Source of the DNA: Camellia lanceoleosa
Lineage: Eukaryota; Streptophyta; Magnoliopsida; Ericales; Theaceae
Assembly: GCA_025200525.1 (NCBI GenBank)
Contig: CM045763.1
Location: forward strand, 61,763,018 to 61,827,017
Direction: 5' to 3'
Length of the DNA: 64,000 nucleotides
In this document: one piece after another, positions 32,401-44,212 of the stretch
Position numbering within the stretch: position 1 is the first letter of the stretch
Layout: each line of letters begins with the position of its first letter
The notes under the pieces: model-generated
Database searches by the model: none
The model's input: the letters and a program-made list of their open reading frames with translations, nothing else
Told to the model about the DNA's origin: nothing
Position numbers and translations under genes: made by a program

Positions 32401-33542
32401 GATCATCAATGAGTAGGTAGGTAGCTTTATCGAGGTAAGCTACAAAGAATGTGAGAATGATATCAATGGCAAAGAATCCATTCACAACATTGTCAGCAAT
32501 GGTGAGTGGCGTGTCGGGCTTTTCAAGGAAACCAAATTCGAATGGAGATACCCAAGCAGTGTAGAGGACCAGAACAACTAGAAATGTCTCCCATGCCCTA
32601 TCAAAATTAGTTTAACTGAGATGATTTTAGCAAAAACAAAAACAAAAACAAAGAGTATGTTCTTCTACTTAGAAGGATCAAAAAATTGTTGTGAAAAAAG
32701 CATGATTGTTAATTGATAGTTGTAGATTTTTAAACATGGTGTCCTCTTCAGTGATGTTCTTTCCAAATCATAATAATTTTCCATTAGAAGAATGAACAAG
32801 TCACAAACATAAATAATGAAAGAAAAATCAATCATATACACAATTTTCAAAGAAAGTCAACTAGAAAATTAGCAAGCACCCCAATTAGGAATGATTCTGG
32901 TATACTGGAGTCTCACTTTTTCCATGCAAATCTAGACCCATGTTCAAAGCCAAAACAAATAAATAAATAAATAAATAACACTTCAATTTAAGTTAACAAG
33001 AAAATATAGATTGGGACTTAAATGATTCTTCAAAAAAACTTCAAGAACACTAGAATTTACAAGAAAATTATTTCATAAAATGATTACAAGATTCCAAGAA
33101 GAACAAAAACAAGATCAATATTTCCAAGATTCAATCTTGTTCTCTTCCACATACCCTCAAATACAAAAATCAGAATTTAAATTTATACAAAAAAAAAAAA
33201 AAAAAAAAAAAAACAAACAAACAAACAAAACAAAACAAAAAGGATGGAGAAGAAAGAAAACAAAGTTAATAGTATATGAAATCGGCAGAAAAATGAATCA
33301 ACATTGCTAGAGAGAGAGAGAGAGAGAGAGAACCTGTAACGGTGATCATAAGGGGAGAGAATGAATCTATGAAGCTTAACACTGCGATTGCTGCGAGCAC
33401 CAAGAGAAGGAAGAATCCCAGTAGTGAGACTGTAATGGCTTCCTTCTCTGGACAACTGCTCCATTTCTTGCTCTGCCCCACACATTGACACCCTAAACAA
33501 CCCTCCTCCTCCTCCTCCTCCTCCTCCTCTGTTACTCCGCAT
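26480..33542 (-). CDS. AKT1: AKT1-type inward-rectifying Shaker K+ channel, 11 coding exons
   Basis: Exons, high to low: 33542-33334, 32597-32232, 32148-32091, 32006-31689, 31407-31162, 31075-30977, 30869-30837, 30694-30509, 29793-29599, 29500-29425 and 27450-26480. Together they give 918 aa. The N-terminus has the AKT1 hallmark [20 protein letters not shown]. Six membrane segments follow, with the S4 sensor [15 protein letters not shown] (about 177-191) and the K+ pore TTVGYGD (267-273). Then come a C-linker, a cyclic-nucleotide-binding fold (about 385-505), ankyrin repeats (about 530-720) and a C-terminal KHA domain (about 839-903). AKT1 carries K+ into root cells; in the model plant it is activated by CBL1/9-CIPK23. 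The start at 33542 is chosen by family match and because the upstream in-frame ATG (33683) is only about 11 nt from the TATA box. At 918 aa it is longer than the usual 850-880, owing to Gly tracts and a 13-residue duplication. One GC-AG intron and a 33-nt exon 7 are present. Confidence 0.93.
26792..27016 (-). repeat. Coding repeats in the AKT1 last exon: 39-bp duplication and Gly tract
   Basis: [13 protein letters not shown] (residues 741-753) is followed directly by [13 protein letters not shown] (754-766), two 39-bp copies at 26939-27016 differing at few bases. Ten glycines (806-815; 26792-26821) follow in the linker between the ankyrin repeats and the KHA domain. Both keep the frame. Confidence 0.9.
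29985..30395. repeat. MITE with internal 60-bp duplication, in AKT1 intron 8
   Basis: The left end GTTTGTTTGGTTTGATTTTT and the right end AAATGAAACCAAACAAT are inverted copies. Inside, AGTAAAGTATATGCAAAACA... (30085) recurs at 30145 with one change over 60 bp. The words TTTAGATGCACCT and the layout match related elements near 34105-34510, 55735-56245 and 56600-57022. Confidence 0.72.
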
Positions 33543-33710
33543 ATTCTCTCTCCGAAGAAAACCCTTTTGAAGAGAGAGAGGAGAACCCAATTCAGAGAAG
33601 AGCCTTGCTTTGGTACTTGTTTTCCGTTTTCTCTCTGCTCTGCTCTCTCCTCTCTGCTCTCTGTTTTCTGTTCTGCTCTCCATGTATATACGTGTATATA
33701 TAGAGAGCGA
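33543..33710 (-). promoter_or_regulatory. AKT1 core promoter and 5' UTR
   Basis: On the - strand CTATATATAC at 33703-33694 is a good TATA box. Transcription would be expected to start about 30 nt on, near 33665, giving a 5' UTR of about 120 nt rich in GAGA/AGAG words. That start would leave the in-frame ATG at 33683 outside the transcript. Confidence 0.6.
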
Positions 33711-36651
33711 GAGAGAGAGGTAGAGGATTTTTCGTGAGAGGATTATTGTAATGACTATTCTAAAATAAAAGGAAAAAAAATCTGGGGATTTTACCTTTCT
33801 ATCAAATATTTGATCATATATCTTTTATTGGTGTAGGTCTCATATCTGTATAAGTTCTAGATATTTAACTATTTATTTGGCAGAATAAATTGAAGTAGCT
33901 AAAATAAGTCCAAAAAGCTCGTTATAGCATTTTCTTATTTCATATGTATATATATATTTTTTTTAAAAGAAATTTAATTTTTTAATTTGTCTCGTTGATT
34001 TAAATTTAGAAGTTTAAAGTTTTTCTAAAAAATCTCAAAAAAAATTTCTAAAAATAAAAATAAACTCCAAAAAAAAAAGTCACTAAATTACCAAATTGGA
34101 TTTTAATATCTTGCTTAGTTTCAATTTTCTAAATTCAATTTCTTTAAAATTGTTTTTTTTTGTTTTTTGTTTATTTTTGGGTTTAGTAAATTTTTAAAAA
34201 TATTTTAAGCAATTTTTTTTTTAAACTTTTTAGATGCGCCTAACATAGATGTATCTCCAAATAAAATAATTGTCAATTTTTTATAAAATAAATCAATAAA
34301 TACACATGAATACGAAAATATACTAAATTCTTATATTTTTGGTATCTAGCAAATTTTTTAAAGATTTTTTTCTACAAATATTATATTTTTAAATTGTATT
34401 TATATTAAATGTATCTAAAAACTAAAAAAAATATTAAAAAAATTCCGTGAAAATAAAAAATAGAAAAACTTAATTTTTTAAAAATTAAATTAAAAAAATT
34501 AGAACCAAACAATATTTTTGTTCTTTTAGGGACTATAATTCTTTATTGCGGCTCAAAAAGTATAATTCTTTATTGGGTGATGGAGAGTATAACGCTAGAA
34601 ATATTTAACAATTATTTATTATGTTATTTACTAGAGATTAAGTGCTCTTTTAGGAAGCTGGTAAAAAGTTAACTTTCAACTTTTTATTAATTTTATGTCA
34701 CATCACCTCTCACATAATTTATTCATAAAAAAATAAAATAAATTAAAAAAGTCAAAAAATTAATTTTTTACCAATTTATTAAAATACCCCTAAATTACTT
34801 ACGGCTATGGCAAGTGAAGAAAGAGAGGCTAGAGAGAGGAAGAAAGAGCAAAGGAAGGAGGGCGAAGGTCTCTGTATAAGTGGATTATTAATTAGTGTAC
34901 TAATGAAGTATGGTTGAGAGTACTAAAAGCGGTGCTTTAATAACACTATTAATGATGTGACAATGGGTTATGCTTTTTTTTTTCTTTTTGGCATTCTCAA
35001 TGCATTAGTACTATTAATGGTTTTATTTTTTTTTTAGTAGTATGAATCATCGTTGATTTGCTAATATATGTTACGATATTATTATTGATTTCACTCATTA
35101 TATAAGTTATAAATTTTTAAAATTTTTAAAATTATGTCACACTATCTGTTAATATACTAATTGATATACCTATATAGCATTAAAGTAATATTAGAGATCC
35201 TAAAAATTCTATTAAAGTTTTACCAAATGTGTCACATGCGTGTAGGATTCACATTCACACAATGTGAGTCCCATGTGGGTCCTACACCAATATGAAACAT
35301 TTAATAAAAATTTTGGTAAAATTTTTGAGATCTTAAGCATTTTTATAGTATTATTCATATATATTTGATGAAGGGCCAAATAGATTGACGTGTCACTCTT
35401 TGATTTGATGTCCATAAATCTATAGTTCACGGGACAGCCGTGTAGAAGTTAATCCTTATTTACCATCTTTCTCTTAGTTATGATGGCTACATACATCAAA
35501 TAAACCACTACGAAAATAACTACTATTTTTATGTGATTGATTCTTCCTCTTTGACCTTTGTAGAATTATTGTTTGAGAAGAGGTAGTCTGGTATTGTTTT
35601 TTTTTTAGTGATTTTTTTAATTTTTTTAAATATTAAAAAAAGCAATGTATTTAAAAAGTTGTCAACAAAAAAATATTTTTTGAGTGAAAAGATTGATTTG
35701 TTTTTTGACTTTTTTTTAATTGGTGACAAGTATAATTTTTTGACTTTTTTAATTTTTACTTAGCCAAAAAATAACTTTTTTAAGTTTTTGTTTTTTTTTT
35801 CAATTGTATAGGAGGAAAAGGAGTGATGAATTCGTAACTTCCTAATAAGATACGCAACTTCAATTGTATAGGAGGAAAAGGAGTAATGAATTCGTAACTT
35901 CCTAATAAGATATGCAACTTCTACATGGTAAAAAATCAATTTTTTTACTTTTTAACCTTTTTTATTCAAAAAAATCATAAAACAGCTAACTTTTTTAGTG
36001 CAAAAAAAAAATCAAAAAATTACCTTTTTACCAACTTTTTAAAACACCACTAAATTAATTCCAATAATTTCGCAATGTGTTTTAAGCATATGCTTTGTTT
36101 TCGTTTTCCTTTTTTTAATACAAGGAGTAATCAAATTCCCGACTTTATAAAATTATATATATATTTTAATTTCTTTTAAGAAAAATTAATTAATTATATC
36201 AAAATTATAAAAATACTTATATTATTTCCAATTAGCCTAATTTATCCTAATGTTTTACACTTTTCAAAATATTTTTTTTATTGCATTTTCGACATTAACT
36301 GGTGACTTAAGAACATTTATTAACATTTGCTAAAAAAAAAAGAAAAAATTAGAAGTGTAGATTGACTTTTAGTGTTGGGATATTTTTTTTGAAAAATGCT
36401 ACGGACTCCAAACGAATTACTAAATTTTTTACCAAATCTCTCACATATGTATGAGATCTACACAAATCACATGTGTGTGAGTCCTATACCCATATGAGAG
36501 ATTTGATAGAAAATTTGATAATTTATTTGGAATCCCCCAACATAACTCTATTTTGTTTTGTTTTTTTTTTTTCTAGAAATAACCAAACTCATTTAAGAGG
36601 GAGTGGAAAAAATAAAGTAGAGTGAATTCACGAGGGGAGACTTCTCATACC
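33711..36651. other. AT-rich upstream spacer with MITE remnants
   Basis: No gene is seen. It holds a GTTTGG/TTTAGATGCGCC-family element (about 34105-34510) and a CTTTTTGAC-type element (34640-34793). Two small hairpins have TTTTACCAAATGTGTCACAT-like arms (35215-35345 and 36415-36540). A perfect-looking 60-bp duplication is listed separately. The proximal part next to 33710 should contain AKT1 promoter elements, but none can be named. Confidence 0.55.
35801..35920. repeat. 60-bp tandem duplication
   Basis: CAATTGTATAGGAGGAAAAG at 35801 starts a 60-bp unit that repeats at 35861 with two changes (GTGATG/GTAATG and TACGC/TATGC). The unit has higher GC content than its surroundings. Confidence 0.92.
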
Positions 36652-37640
36652 TAGGGATGGCAATTTGAAACCGACTCGATGGGGATCCCTGGCCCCGACC
36701 CCGACCCCGACCTCGATTTGAGCAGTTTTTTCCCCCAAAAATACCCCTGACAGAAAGAAGACGATATTTGAAAATCAATCCCCGATCTGTTTTGGGCCGA
36801 GGTTGGGGATCAGTGTTCAAACCCCGGCCCAACCCCATTCTCGAATTTTCCCGAAGTAAAATTACTTTTATACCCCTTATATATATATACACAATAAACT
36901 AAACCCTACCTCACACACAATACAAACCGTGGTCTTTCATCTCTCTCTTCCTTCCTCGCCGTCCTCTACTCCTCTCCTCTCTCCCTACCCATCTCTGATT
37001 CCTACTATCACCGATCGAAGCACCACCTCTCTCTCTCTCTCTTTCGTTCTTCTTCCTTTGTCCCAAATCTGAGCAGCGATGAAACAGATTTGCTACTGCC
37101 GCAATGATCGCACCACTGTCATCTTTTAGTCTGGCATTTGTGTTTGTTTTTGATCTCATCTCCGAACTCTTAGCCATGGCTTCTTCGTGGATGGCGAAAA
37201 CGGCTTCTCAAGCCGCAATTGTTGCTGGGCTCTCCTCTTCAACGTAATATATATACATATACACACTGGTTGTTGTTGATGTTGAGGATGATTGTTGATG
37301 AAACAGATTTTTTATTGTTGAAACATAATTTTTTTTTGTTCTGGTTTTAAATTTTCTATAGATTTATGATGATGATGATGATGAGAAATACTAAAAAAAG
37401 ATTCAATTTTCTACAAATCTTGTAGTTGTTGTTGTTGATGTTGATGATGATGAGATGAAATTGATTTTTTTTTTGGCCGGGGAATTTGCGGGGTCGAGGA
37501 AACCCGATCCCCGTTAGAAGGCGGGGATGGTGATAGGGTCCCCGTCAGGGATTGGGGTTGGAGACAAGGAGACTTCCACCATTGGGATCGGGGACGGGTA
37601 GTGTGATCCCCGGCCCCGCCCTGCCCCGTTGCCATTCCTA
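36652..37640. mobile_element. Non-autonomous hAT element, 989 bp
   Basis: The left terminus TAGGGATGGCAA and the right terminus TTGCCATTCCTA are inverted copies with one mismatch, typical of plant hAT ends. The flanking 8-mers CTCATACC and CCTATACC agree at six of eight bases, the 8-bp target duplication expected for hAT. Subterminal zones are rich in CCCCGACC/GGGGAT words. No transposase is present; the interior looks gene-derived (see 37176). Confidence 0.88.
37176..37247 (+). other. Gene-like first-exon fragment inside the hAT element
   Basis: A CT-rich, UTR-like stretch (36935-37060) leads to an ATG in good context (GCCATGGC). The open frame of 23 codons is MASSWMAKTASQAAIVAGLS plus SST, then a stop. 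Just before the stop, AAC|GTAATA could be a splice donor. The composition (Ala/Ser-rich, basic) resembles an organelle-targeting leader. I do not recognise the parent gene. It may be a captured host fragment; this is inference. Confidence 0.4.
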
Positions 37641-39752
37641 CCTATACCTGTCTTGGGTGATTCATAAAATCTTCCATTCTACTAAATAAATTCCATATCT
37701 GTCACAAATAGAATAAGCTCCAAATTATGTACTATGTGGTCCATATATATTGGGAAACACTATGGTACAGATTTAAAGGGTGTGTAAAGAAAAAAATAAT
37801 ATAATTTTATACTTTTTGAAATATAATTAAAAAAAAAAAACAATATCATAACTAAACACAATACGAGATATAATTAAAATTCTCATGAGTCATAGTTAAA
37901 ATAATGTTATAACTAAAGAAGAAAATTGGTCATAACTATAAAAAAAAGAAGAAGACATAATTAGAGGTCCTTTAAAGGTTGTGTATATCAAAAATTTTCA
38001 CTTATATATATATACATATACATATTTTTTTAAAGGCCCCCTCTAAGCCCATTACAGAAGTCTCTTGATAATGCGAGTCATTCATATTATAAGGCTCACT
38101 TAGAATATCATCCTCACAAAAAATTAGATTATTTGAACAACCGGAACTGTGTGATTATATCACATTCAATATTAAACAAAACAAATGACAATTGTAATTT
38201 TAAAATAAATCATTCATTATTTTGAAGACAAATGTAATTTAATAATACGTCTAAAATTGTTTGATCAATCTAATTTTTTGTATGGACATTATTTTAGGGT
38301 AACTACCAATAGGTCCTAATTGTTAGACTTAATTTCCATCAAGTTTTATTGAACATAAGTCTTAGTACAATCATTGCTAAAAATAATTGTGACAATTTTT
38401 TACACGTCACTAAAAATTGACAATTAATGACTTTTTTATCACGATTTTTATAAATTATTGTTAAAACTTACATTTAGTGACGTTTTTCTATGACGAATTT
38501 TTTAAACTGTAGATGAAAGTTGAAAATTAGTGAATTTTTTTATAACGATTTTTTTAAACTGTAGCTAAAACTTATTATTAGTAACATTTTTTGTGACAAA
38601 ATTTTTAAACTGTTGTTAAAAATTAATAATTAGTGACGTTTTTTAATAGTGTATAATGAAAAATGTTATTATTTATCATAAGACCTATTGGACAATGTCA
38701 TTAATTAATAAAAAAATATCATTAATTATCATAAGACTTACTTGGTAAGACTTGCACGTAAATCTCTCATAATTTTATTAGCAAACCCAACAATATAAAC
38801 GGTTTAAATTATCAGTGTGAGCCGTGAGTGCCCATCAGCACCTCCAATGTGTAGAGCAGCTTCATCTTTCCCTTTTTTTTTTCGAAAAAAAAAAGAAAAA
38901 GAAAAAAGAAGAAGATGAATTATAGACCTGTCATGATATTCGGAAAAATTATAACAATATTCATAATTTTGATATAATTGCACCGATTTCTCTTTTAATA
39001 AAATTAAAGAGATCGAAACTAATACAGATGGTGTGTTGATATAAACATAAATAAGATAAAATATACACTTTAATATAAAAGAGATAAAAATATTATTTTT
39101 TAATCCATATCACTAATAACTTTTTATTAAAAATAAATAAACATTATATAAATTAAAATCATAAAAGAATCCAATATAATTATCTCAACCTCCATATACC
39201 CATATTATGATATGCTTATAAGAATTCTCTCTATATCCATCATTATGGTAACATGATTCTATGAGCAAAATGGCTTGTTGGAGTATATTTAGAGGCTCCT
39301 CAAAGATTTTGAAAACTTGTTACAGCTTCATTTGGAAACAAATATTTTAATAATTTTTTAAATTTTTATAAAAAGATGTGTAGAAAAATAAAAAGAGTAA
39401 TGTGATAATTTATAATAATTTTTTTTTTTTTTTTTTGTTAAAACAGAAGATTGCCTAACAAAACTTTCATTATTATTTTTTTATTCACACGTGTAAGTAT
39501 CTCCTAAGATACAAAATTTACCATATATGATGGGGAAAAATGAATGTATTTAGAAGCTCACAAACATTTTCTGATAATAGTCTCACAATTGGGCCCCGTT
39601 TGGTATATTTTTCAGTAAGTTAAAAATTAATAATTAAAAGCAAAAGTTAAAAAAACTTCTCCCCTTATTAATAAGGTGAAAGTCCTTTTTCCCTCATAAA
39701 CTTTAAGTAAAAATTACACTAAATATTTTGCCACAATATATATATATATACT
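37641..39752. other. AT-rich spacer
   Basis: No gene is seen. Apart from the degenerate 50-65 bp repeats at 38370-38655 there are only A/T tracts and a (TA)n run at 39737-39750, which borders the next solo LTR. Confidence 0.55.
38370..38655. repeat. Degenerate TTAGTGACGTTTTT repeats, copy 1
   Basis: About five units of the form AATTAGTGAC-TTTTTT-TGACGATTTTTTTAAACTGT-GCTAAAA lie in a row. A homologous block is at 48840-49132. The flanks ACCAATAGGTCCTA (38320) and, inverted, TAAGACCTATTGG (38680-38692) may be the element's ends. The style resembles CACTA subterminal repeats. Confidence 0.6.
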
Positions 39753-40434
39753 TGAGAGGGTAATTTATATGAAAATTAGGCCGAGCTGGGTAATGGGCCG
39801 TTATGGGCCACAGTACGAAGGGTTGAGTAAAAAGGCCATGAAGTTACTCCAGTCCAAGAGAGGCTTGAAGTTACTCCGGTCCGCAAGAAGCGTAAAGTTA
39901 CTCTGGTCCGTGAGAGACTTGAAGTTACTACGGTTCCAAAGAGTTTATGGTAAATTCGGTCGTCACACACAAAGTTATCCTGGTCGGGACCGGAGTATTG
40001 GTTATCTCGGTCTAGTATGCGGCTTAGCATAGCCATACTTACCTCGGTCATATTGAAGTCTAACCATGGTAAAACCATCTCACTTGGTTTATGCAGTGAG
40101 AAGAGGTGTTGAAGGATAAGCATTATCTTTCAGGAGTATGAATCCTAAGAGGACTCTACATGGAGGAGTAAAAGTCCTACTAGGATTGTGCCACACGGAA
40201 CCTACAAAAGCTCACAAACATTACCTATGGAGAGGTAACACAATTTTGATTCTCGAATACACAGAGTTTTTTGTCTATTTGTCTATTTTACTGACTTAGG
40301 CATCAGAGAGGTATCCGACACACACCCGTCGGCTAGCTTACGTTTGTGCTTTCAGGGAGTAAAGCGATGTCGTACGGAGGAGCGCAATCTTAATCAACAG
40401 GATTATACGAGAAGGTTTATTTCTTTCCCGTACA
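39753..40434. mobile_element. Solo LTR, 682 bp, TSD ATACT
   Basis: It starts TGAGAGGGTAATT and ends TTCCCGTACA (TG...CA). It is flanked by ATACT on both sides (39748-39752 and 40435-40439). The inner TTACTGACTTAGGCATCAGAGAGGT (40289-40313) resembles the late part of Ty3/gypsy LTRs in plants. Near 39836-39950 four units of about 28 bp (TGAAGTTACTCCGGTCCG type) are in tandem. No internal domain follows, so it is the product of LTR-LTR recombination. Confidence 0.82.
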
Positions 40435-40439
40435 ATACT

Positions 40440-42255
40440 CAACTCTATAAATGCATCAAACAATTCCATTGTTCTGTTAGTGAGTACTTCTATGCCATAT
40501 TTGGGCGGACATGATTTTAGGATTAGACTAATAATATAACAAAATATATAATTTGATGTTTGACTAAGAAAATTAAGGTTTGAATTATAATATATTTAGA
40601 CATGGTATCCCTTATATGGTGAGACTGTTAAATTTCAAAAGGGAGATGAGATACAAAACAGAAGGCTAAGAAGAGGTTTAGATTACCCTGAGGATATAAC
40701 CTAGCTGGTCAATGTTTATGTTTACCACATATCAACTTTAGGTTTAACTCTTGTCGGCTTCTCTCATTTGTCCAAATCGTACAATTAAGGAGAGTCGCTT
40801 GATACTCAAATTTACGCGCTTGGAATGGGCCCAAGATGCAATTCTCTATTATCAAAAAAAATGAAAGGTTCAAACAAATTAGTTAAATTGTAAAATTGAC
40901 AAAATTTTATTAATTATTTTTTATAAACCTAAATCAATCTAAACATAGAAAATGATACACAATTTAAGGGGGTTAATAATCTAAGATTATGTGTGAATGA
41001 CAAGAATTTCGAGAGAGAATGGATATGTCATTACTAGTGATAAATTTTATATATTAATGTTAATCATTTGGTTTTGTTAGAAATTTTTAATGAGAAAATC
41101 ATAAAATTAAAAATATTATAGACCACTTATTTTTATTTTTATTTTTACTTTAAATGTTTAACATTACTCCACGAATGTGAGATTTCTATATGGAAAGTGG
41201 AGAATAAGAGGAATCAAATCCCTATTCAATTTGTGAATGTAATACCTATTGAAATAGATAAATAGGAATCACTAGATTCATAGTGATTCGGAGTCATATT
41301 TTCAATCAATCTCCTTCAAAGTTATTGTGATTTAAATATAATTCAAAAATTAATAATTTCAAAAATACTAATATTATCTAATTTAATCTGTCCAAAACAA
41401 TCATAACAATGATTTATAATAATAGGTACAATTTTGACTCTTTTTAATTTGTCAACAATATCTGATGAAGGAAGAAGGTGGGCCTCTTTTGTGTTAAAAA
41501 ATGACCCCAAAAAATAAAATTAAAAATTAAAAAAAAGAAATCCTTTTTTTCTACACGGCCGTTATTACTCCCATTTGAAACACGTGTTGACTTTTATCAA
41601 ACAATCATTGATTATAACCATTATTATTATCCATACCATGCATACCGTGTTTGTTTCGCGGATAATGTATTACCAAATTATGTTGAGCCCATGGTTTTGT
41701 TTTCTTCACGGAAATTAAATTTTTCAACCAAAAAAAATCATCACATGCATCACATATGATCATTTATTAAGGATAAAATTGACAATTTATACTTACCACT
41801 TTCGTTACAAATCAAAACCAGTCATTTTAGTCTTATTATGCAGTCCAATGGCTGTTTTGGGAATAAAAAATTTTGTTAGGGGTAAATTTTTTTGATCTTT
41901 TTGATTTTTATAAGGGAAAAATTAAAATAATTATAATTTGAAATAAAATTTTATTTTATTTAATTAAAATAACTTATTTTATTTTGTATGACTATTTTAA
42001 CCAAAACACTCATTCCAAATAAATAAATAAATAAAAAGTGCTCAACACACCCAATCATTTTCCAGCAATGCTAGGTATCATGAAAAATCTTTCATGAAAA
42101 TAATCATAAAAGTTTTGTACCCTTAAATTACACTTAAAATAAAACACCACACACTAATCAAGGTAATCCAAAGATCATAACTCTCTCATGATCATTTTCA
42201 TAAAAAAAAATTTCATAATCCCTAATTTTTCTCATCATTTTTCACCTCTCTTTCT
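40440..42255. other. AT-rich spacer, nothing recognisable
   Basis: There is no open frame of note, no bounded repeat and no RNA gene. Some segments near 40615-40830 have higher complexity (GAGGATATAACCTAGCTGGTC), but I cannot assign them. Confidence 0.5.
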
Positions 42256-42992
42256 TAAGCCCGGCCCTGGCCATAGGCCCACAAGGCTATGGCTTAGGGC
42301 CCCTCAAAATAAGCCCAAAATAGGGGCCTCCTCCTATTATAAGTTAGTAAAATATATTGGGTATGTTTTAAATCTAAAATAAATTAAAAAAAGGCCCAAA
42401 TTAACTTAATTTTTTTGACCCATTAAAAGGCCAATAGTTAAGGCCCAGCCCAACCATTTGAAAGGCTTATTTTTTCTAATTCCTAACCCTATCTTCTATT
42501 AATCCAACATTCCCTACATGTGTTTGATATAGCACACACCAGCGGCATAGGGACGGAGTAACAGCAAACATGTAAATTATTTATTTATTTATTTATTTAT
42601 TTTTTATTCAATTAATTAAATATTTATCTTGTCTTTTGCTCAATTAATTGCTATTATAATATTGGTATTTACATCATTAAGAAGAATTTATTTAAGTTTA
42701 ATAGTTCATATCACATAATTTAAAAATTTGTGTTTTGTTAAGTGGTGGTACTCTTGTTTTGAATTTTGATTTAAAAAAATATTTGATCTCAGCACAACAA
42801 GCACACGTAAATTTTTTTTTTCTATTCAATTAATTAATTTTTTTTAAAAGTATTTTTTGTGATTTTAATACAAATCTTTTGTCCTTTACCTTAAATTTTT
42901 TTTTTCATTTAATAAAAAGAAAATGTGAAAGTTCCAAAAATTTAATAGTTGATTATTGATTTTGAGCCCCGAAAATCTCAGCACCGGGCCTG
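42256..42992. mobile_element. Non-autonomous hAT-like element, 737 bp
   Basis: The ends TAAGCCCGGCCCTG (42256) and, inverted, CAGGCCCGGTGCTG (ending 42992) form imperfect terminal repeats. The flanking 8-mers CTCTTTCT (42248-42255) and CGCTTTCT (42993-43000) match at seven of eight. The interior is AT-rich with no transposase. Confidence 0.8.
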
Positions 42993-43029
42993 CGCTTTCT
43001 ACGATTCATCTTCTTGCACAAATCTATGC

Positions 43030-43265
43030 AAAATCAGTGACTCCATAACACTCCCTCCTCCACCCACCACCGGTACACCACCCTACCTCCTCCACCTGCC
43101 ATCCCACAACACCCCAAACCCATCCTCCACTTGCCACCCCGCACCACCAAAAACACCCTCCTCCACCACCACACCAACAAAGCCACCCCTCCTACGTCGC
43201 CCCCACCAAACTAATCCATTTTCTTCACCACCACCCGCCACTATACAGTCACTCCCTTCGCCTCC
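43030..43265. repeat. CCACC-rich low-complexity block
   Basis: Words such as CCTCCACC, CACCACC and CCACCAC fill about 230 bp right after the hAT element. It resembles a shorter version of the 23640-24500 array. The Pro/Thr-rich ORF over it is not taken as a gene. Confidence 0.8.
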
Positions 43266-43837
43266 CAACCACCATATCAAATTAATGAAACAACAAATCA
43301 ATTTGATAAAGCAAAAAAAACATAGAAGGTTAACTACATAGGAGATTTGACCAATTTACCATCTCAAAAACATGAAGCAACAAATTAATTTGGGTTTGAT
43401 AAATGCAAGAACCTACTGAAGCTTCCATTGGTGAAAGAGTTTGTCGAGTGTATGGTTGATTAGGCCAATTCGTTATGGAGGTGGGTTTGTGTTGGGCATA
43501 CTCTCTCTCTCTCTCTCTAAAAGAAGTGGCTGTGTTGGGTATAGATTTATAATAGGTGTAGAAGGTGGGTTTTGACAGTGAATTTGTGATGATATTAGAT
43601 ATGGGTTTTAAATGGTTTCAAAGGGGATGGGTTTAATAGAGTTAGAACAGTACAATAGCAATACAACAATACAATTGCAGAAGAAACGAGTTATTTATTC
43701 ACGGTGGTGGGTGTGGTGGGAAAGTGGGGTTTGTTGGTGGCGTGGGAGTAGCGGGTAGGTTGAAAGATTGGGGATGATGATGGTGAGTTGAGTCAACTCA
43801 CTGGTTGATTTTTCAGAGTGAGTAAACACATTAAGCG

Positions 43838-44212
43838 AGTGTTTGGAAAGTTGTTATTTTAGTAGGCAATTTTAGTTTTTGACTATTTTAGGAGGCTAAA
43901 ATTTTTATATTTAAGAAGATAGATTTTTTTGTAGTTGAATGTGATGTTTGTGAGAGAAAAAATGAAACGATTATGAATTTGATGTGACATTTTATTTTAG
44001 GGTTGCACACCTTTTTTGGGTTGCACACCATATGCAACCCACTTACACCTTACACCTTACACTTACACCTTATACTTATACTTACACCTTACACTTACAC
44101 TTTACACTTAAAAAACTCCTTTATTTTATTGACTATTTTAATTTATTTTGTCTTTTAATGTTATTTTAGTTGAAAAAAAGCTAAAAAAAGCTCTTCCCAA
44201 ACACCCCATAAG
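43838..44212. repeat. GTTTGG-type MITE with ACACCTT minisatellite
   Basis: The left end GCGAGTGTTTGGAAAG and the right end CTTCCCAAACACCCC are inverted. The TTGTAGTTGAATGTGATGTT segment is shared with the inner MITE at about 8335. Within it, 44040-44110 is a run of CTTACACCTTACAC-type units. Confidence 0.65.

Noticed and set aside
33543..33683. AKT1 start at the upstream in-frame ATG (33683), adding 47 residues
   Set aside because: It is about 11 nt from the TATA box, so probably outside the mRNA. The added Arg/Glu-rich residues do not fit the family, and the ATG at 33542 gives the normal N-terminus.
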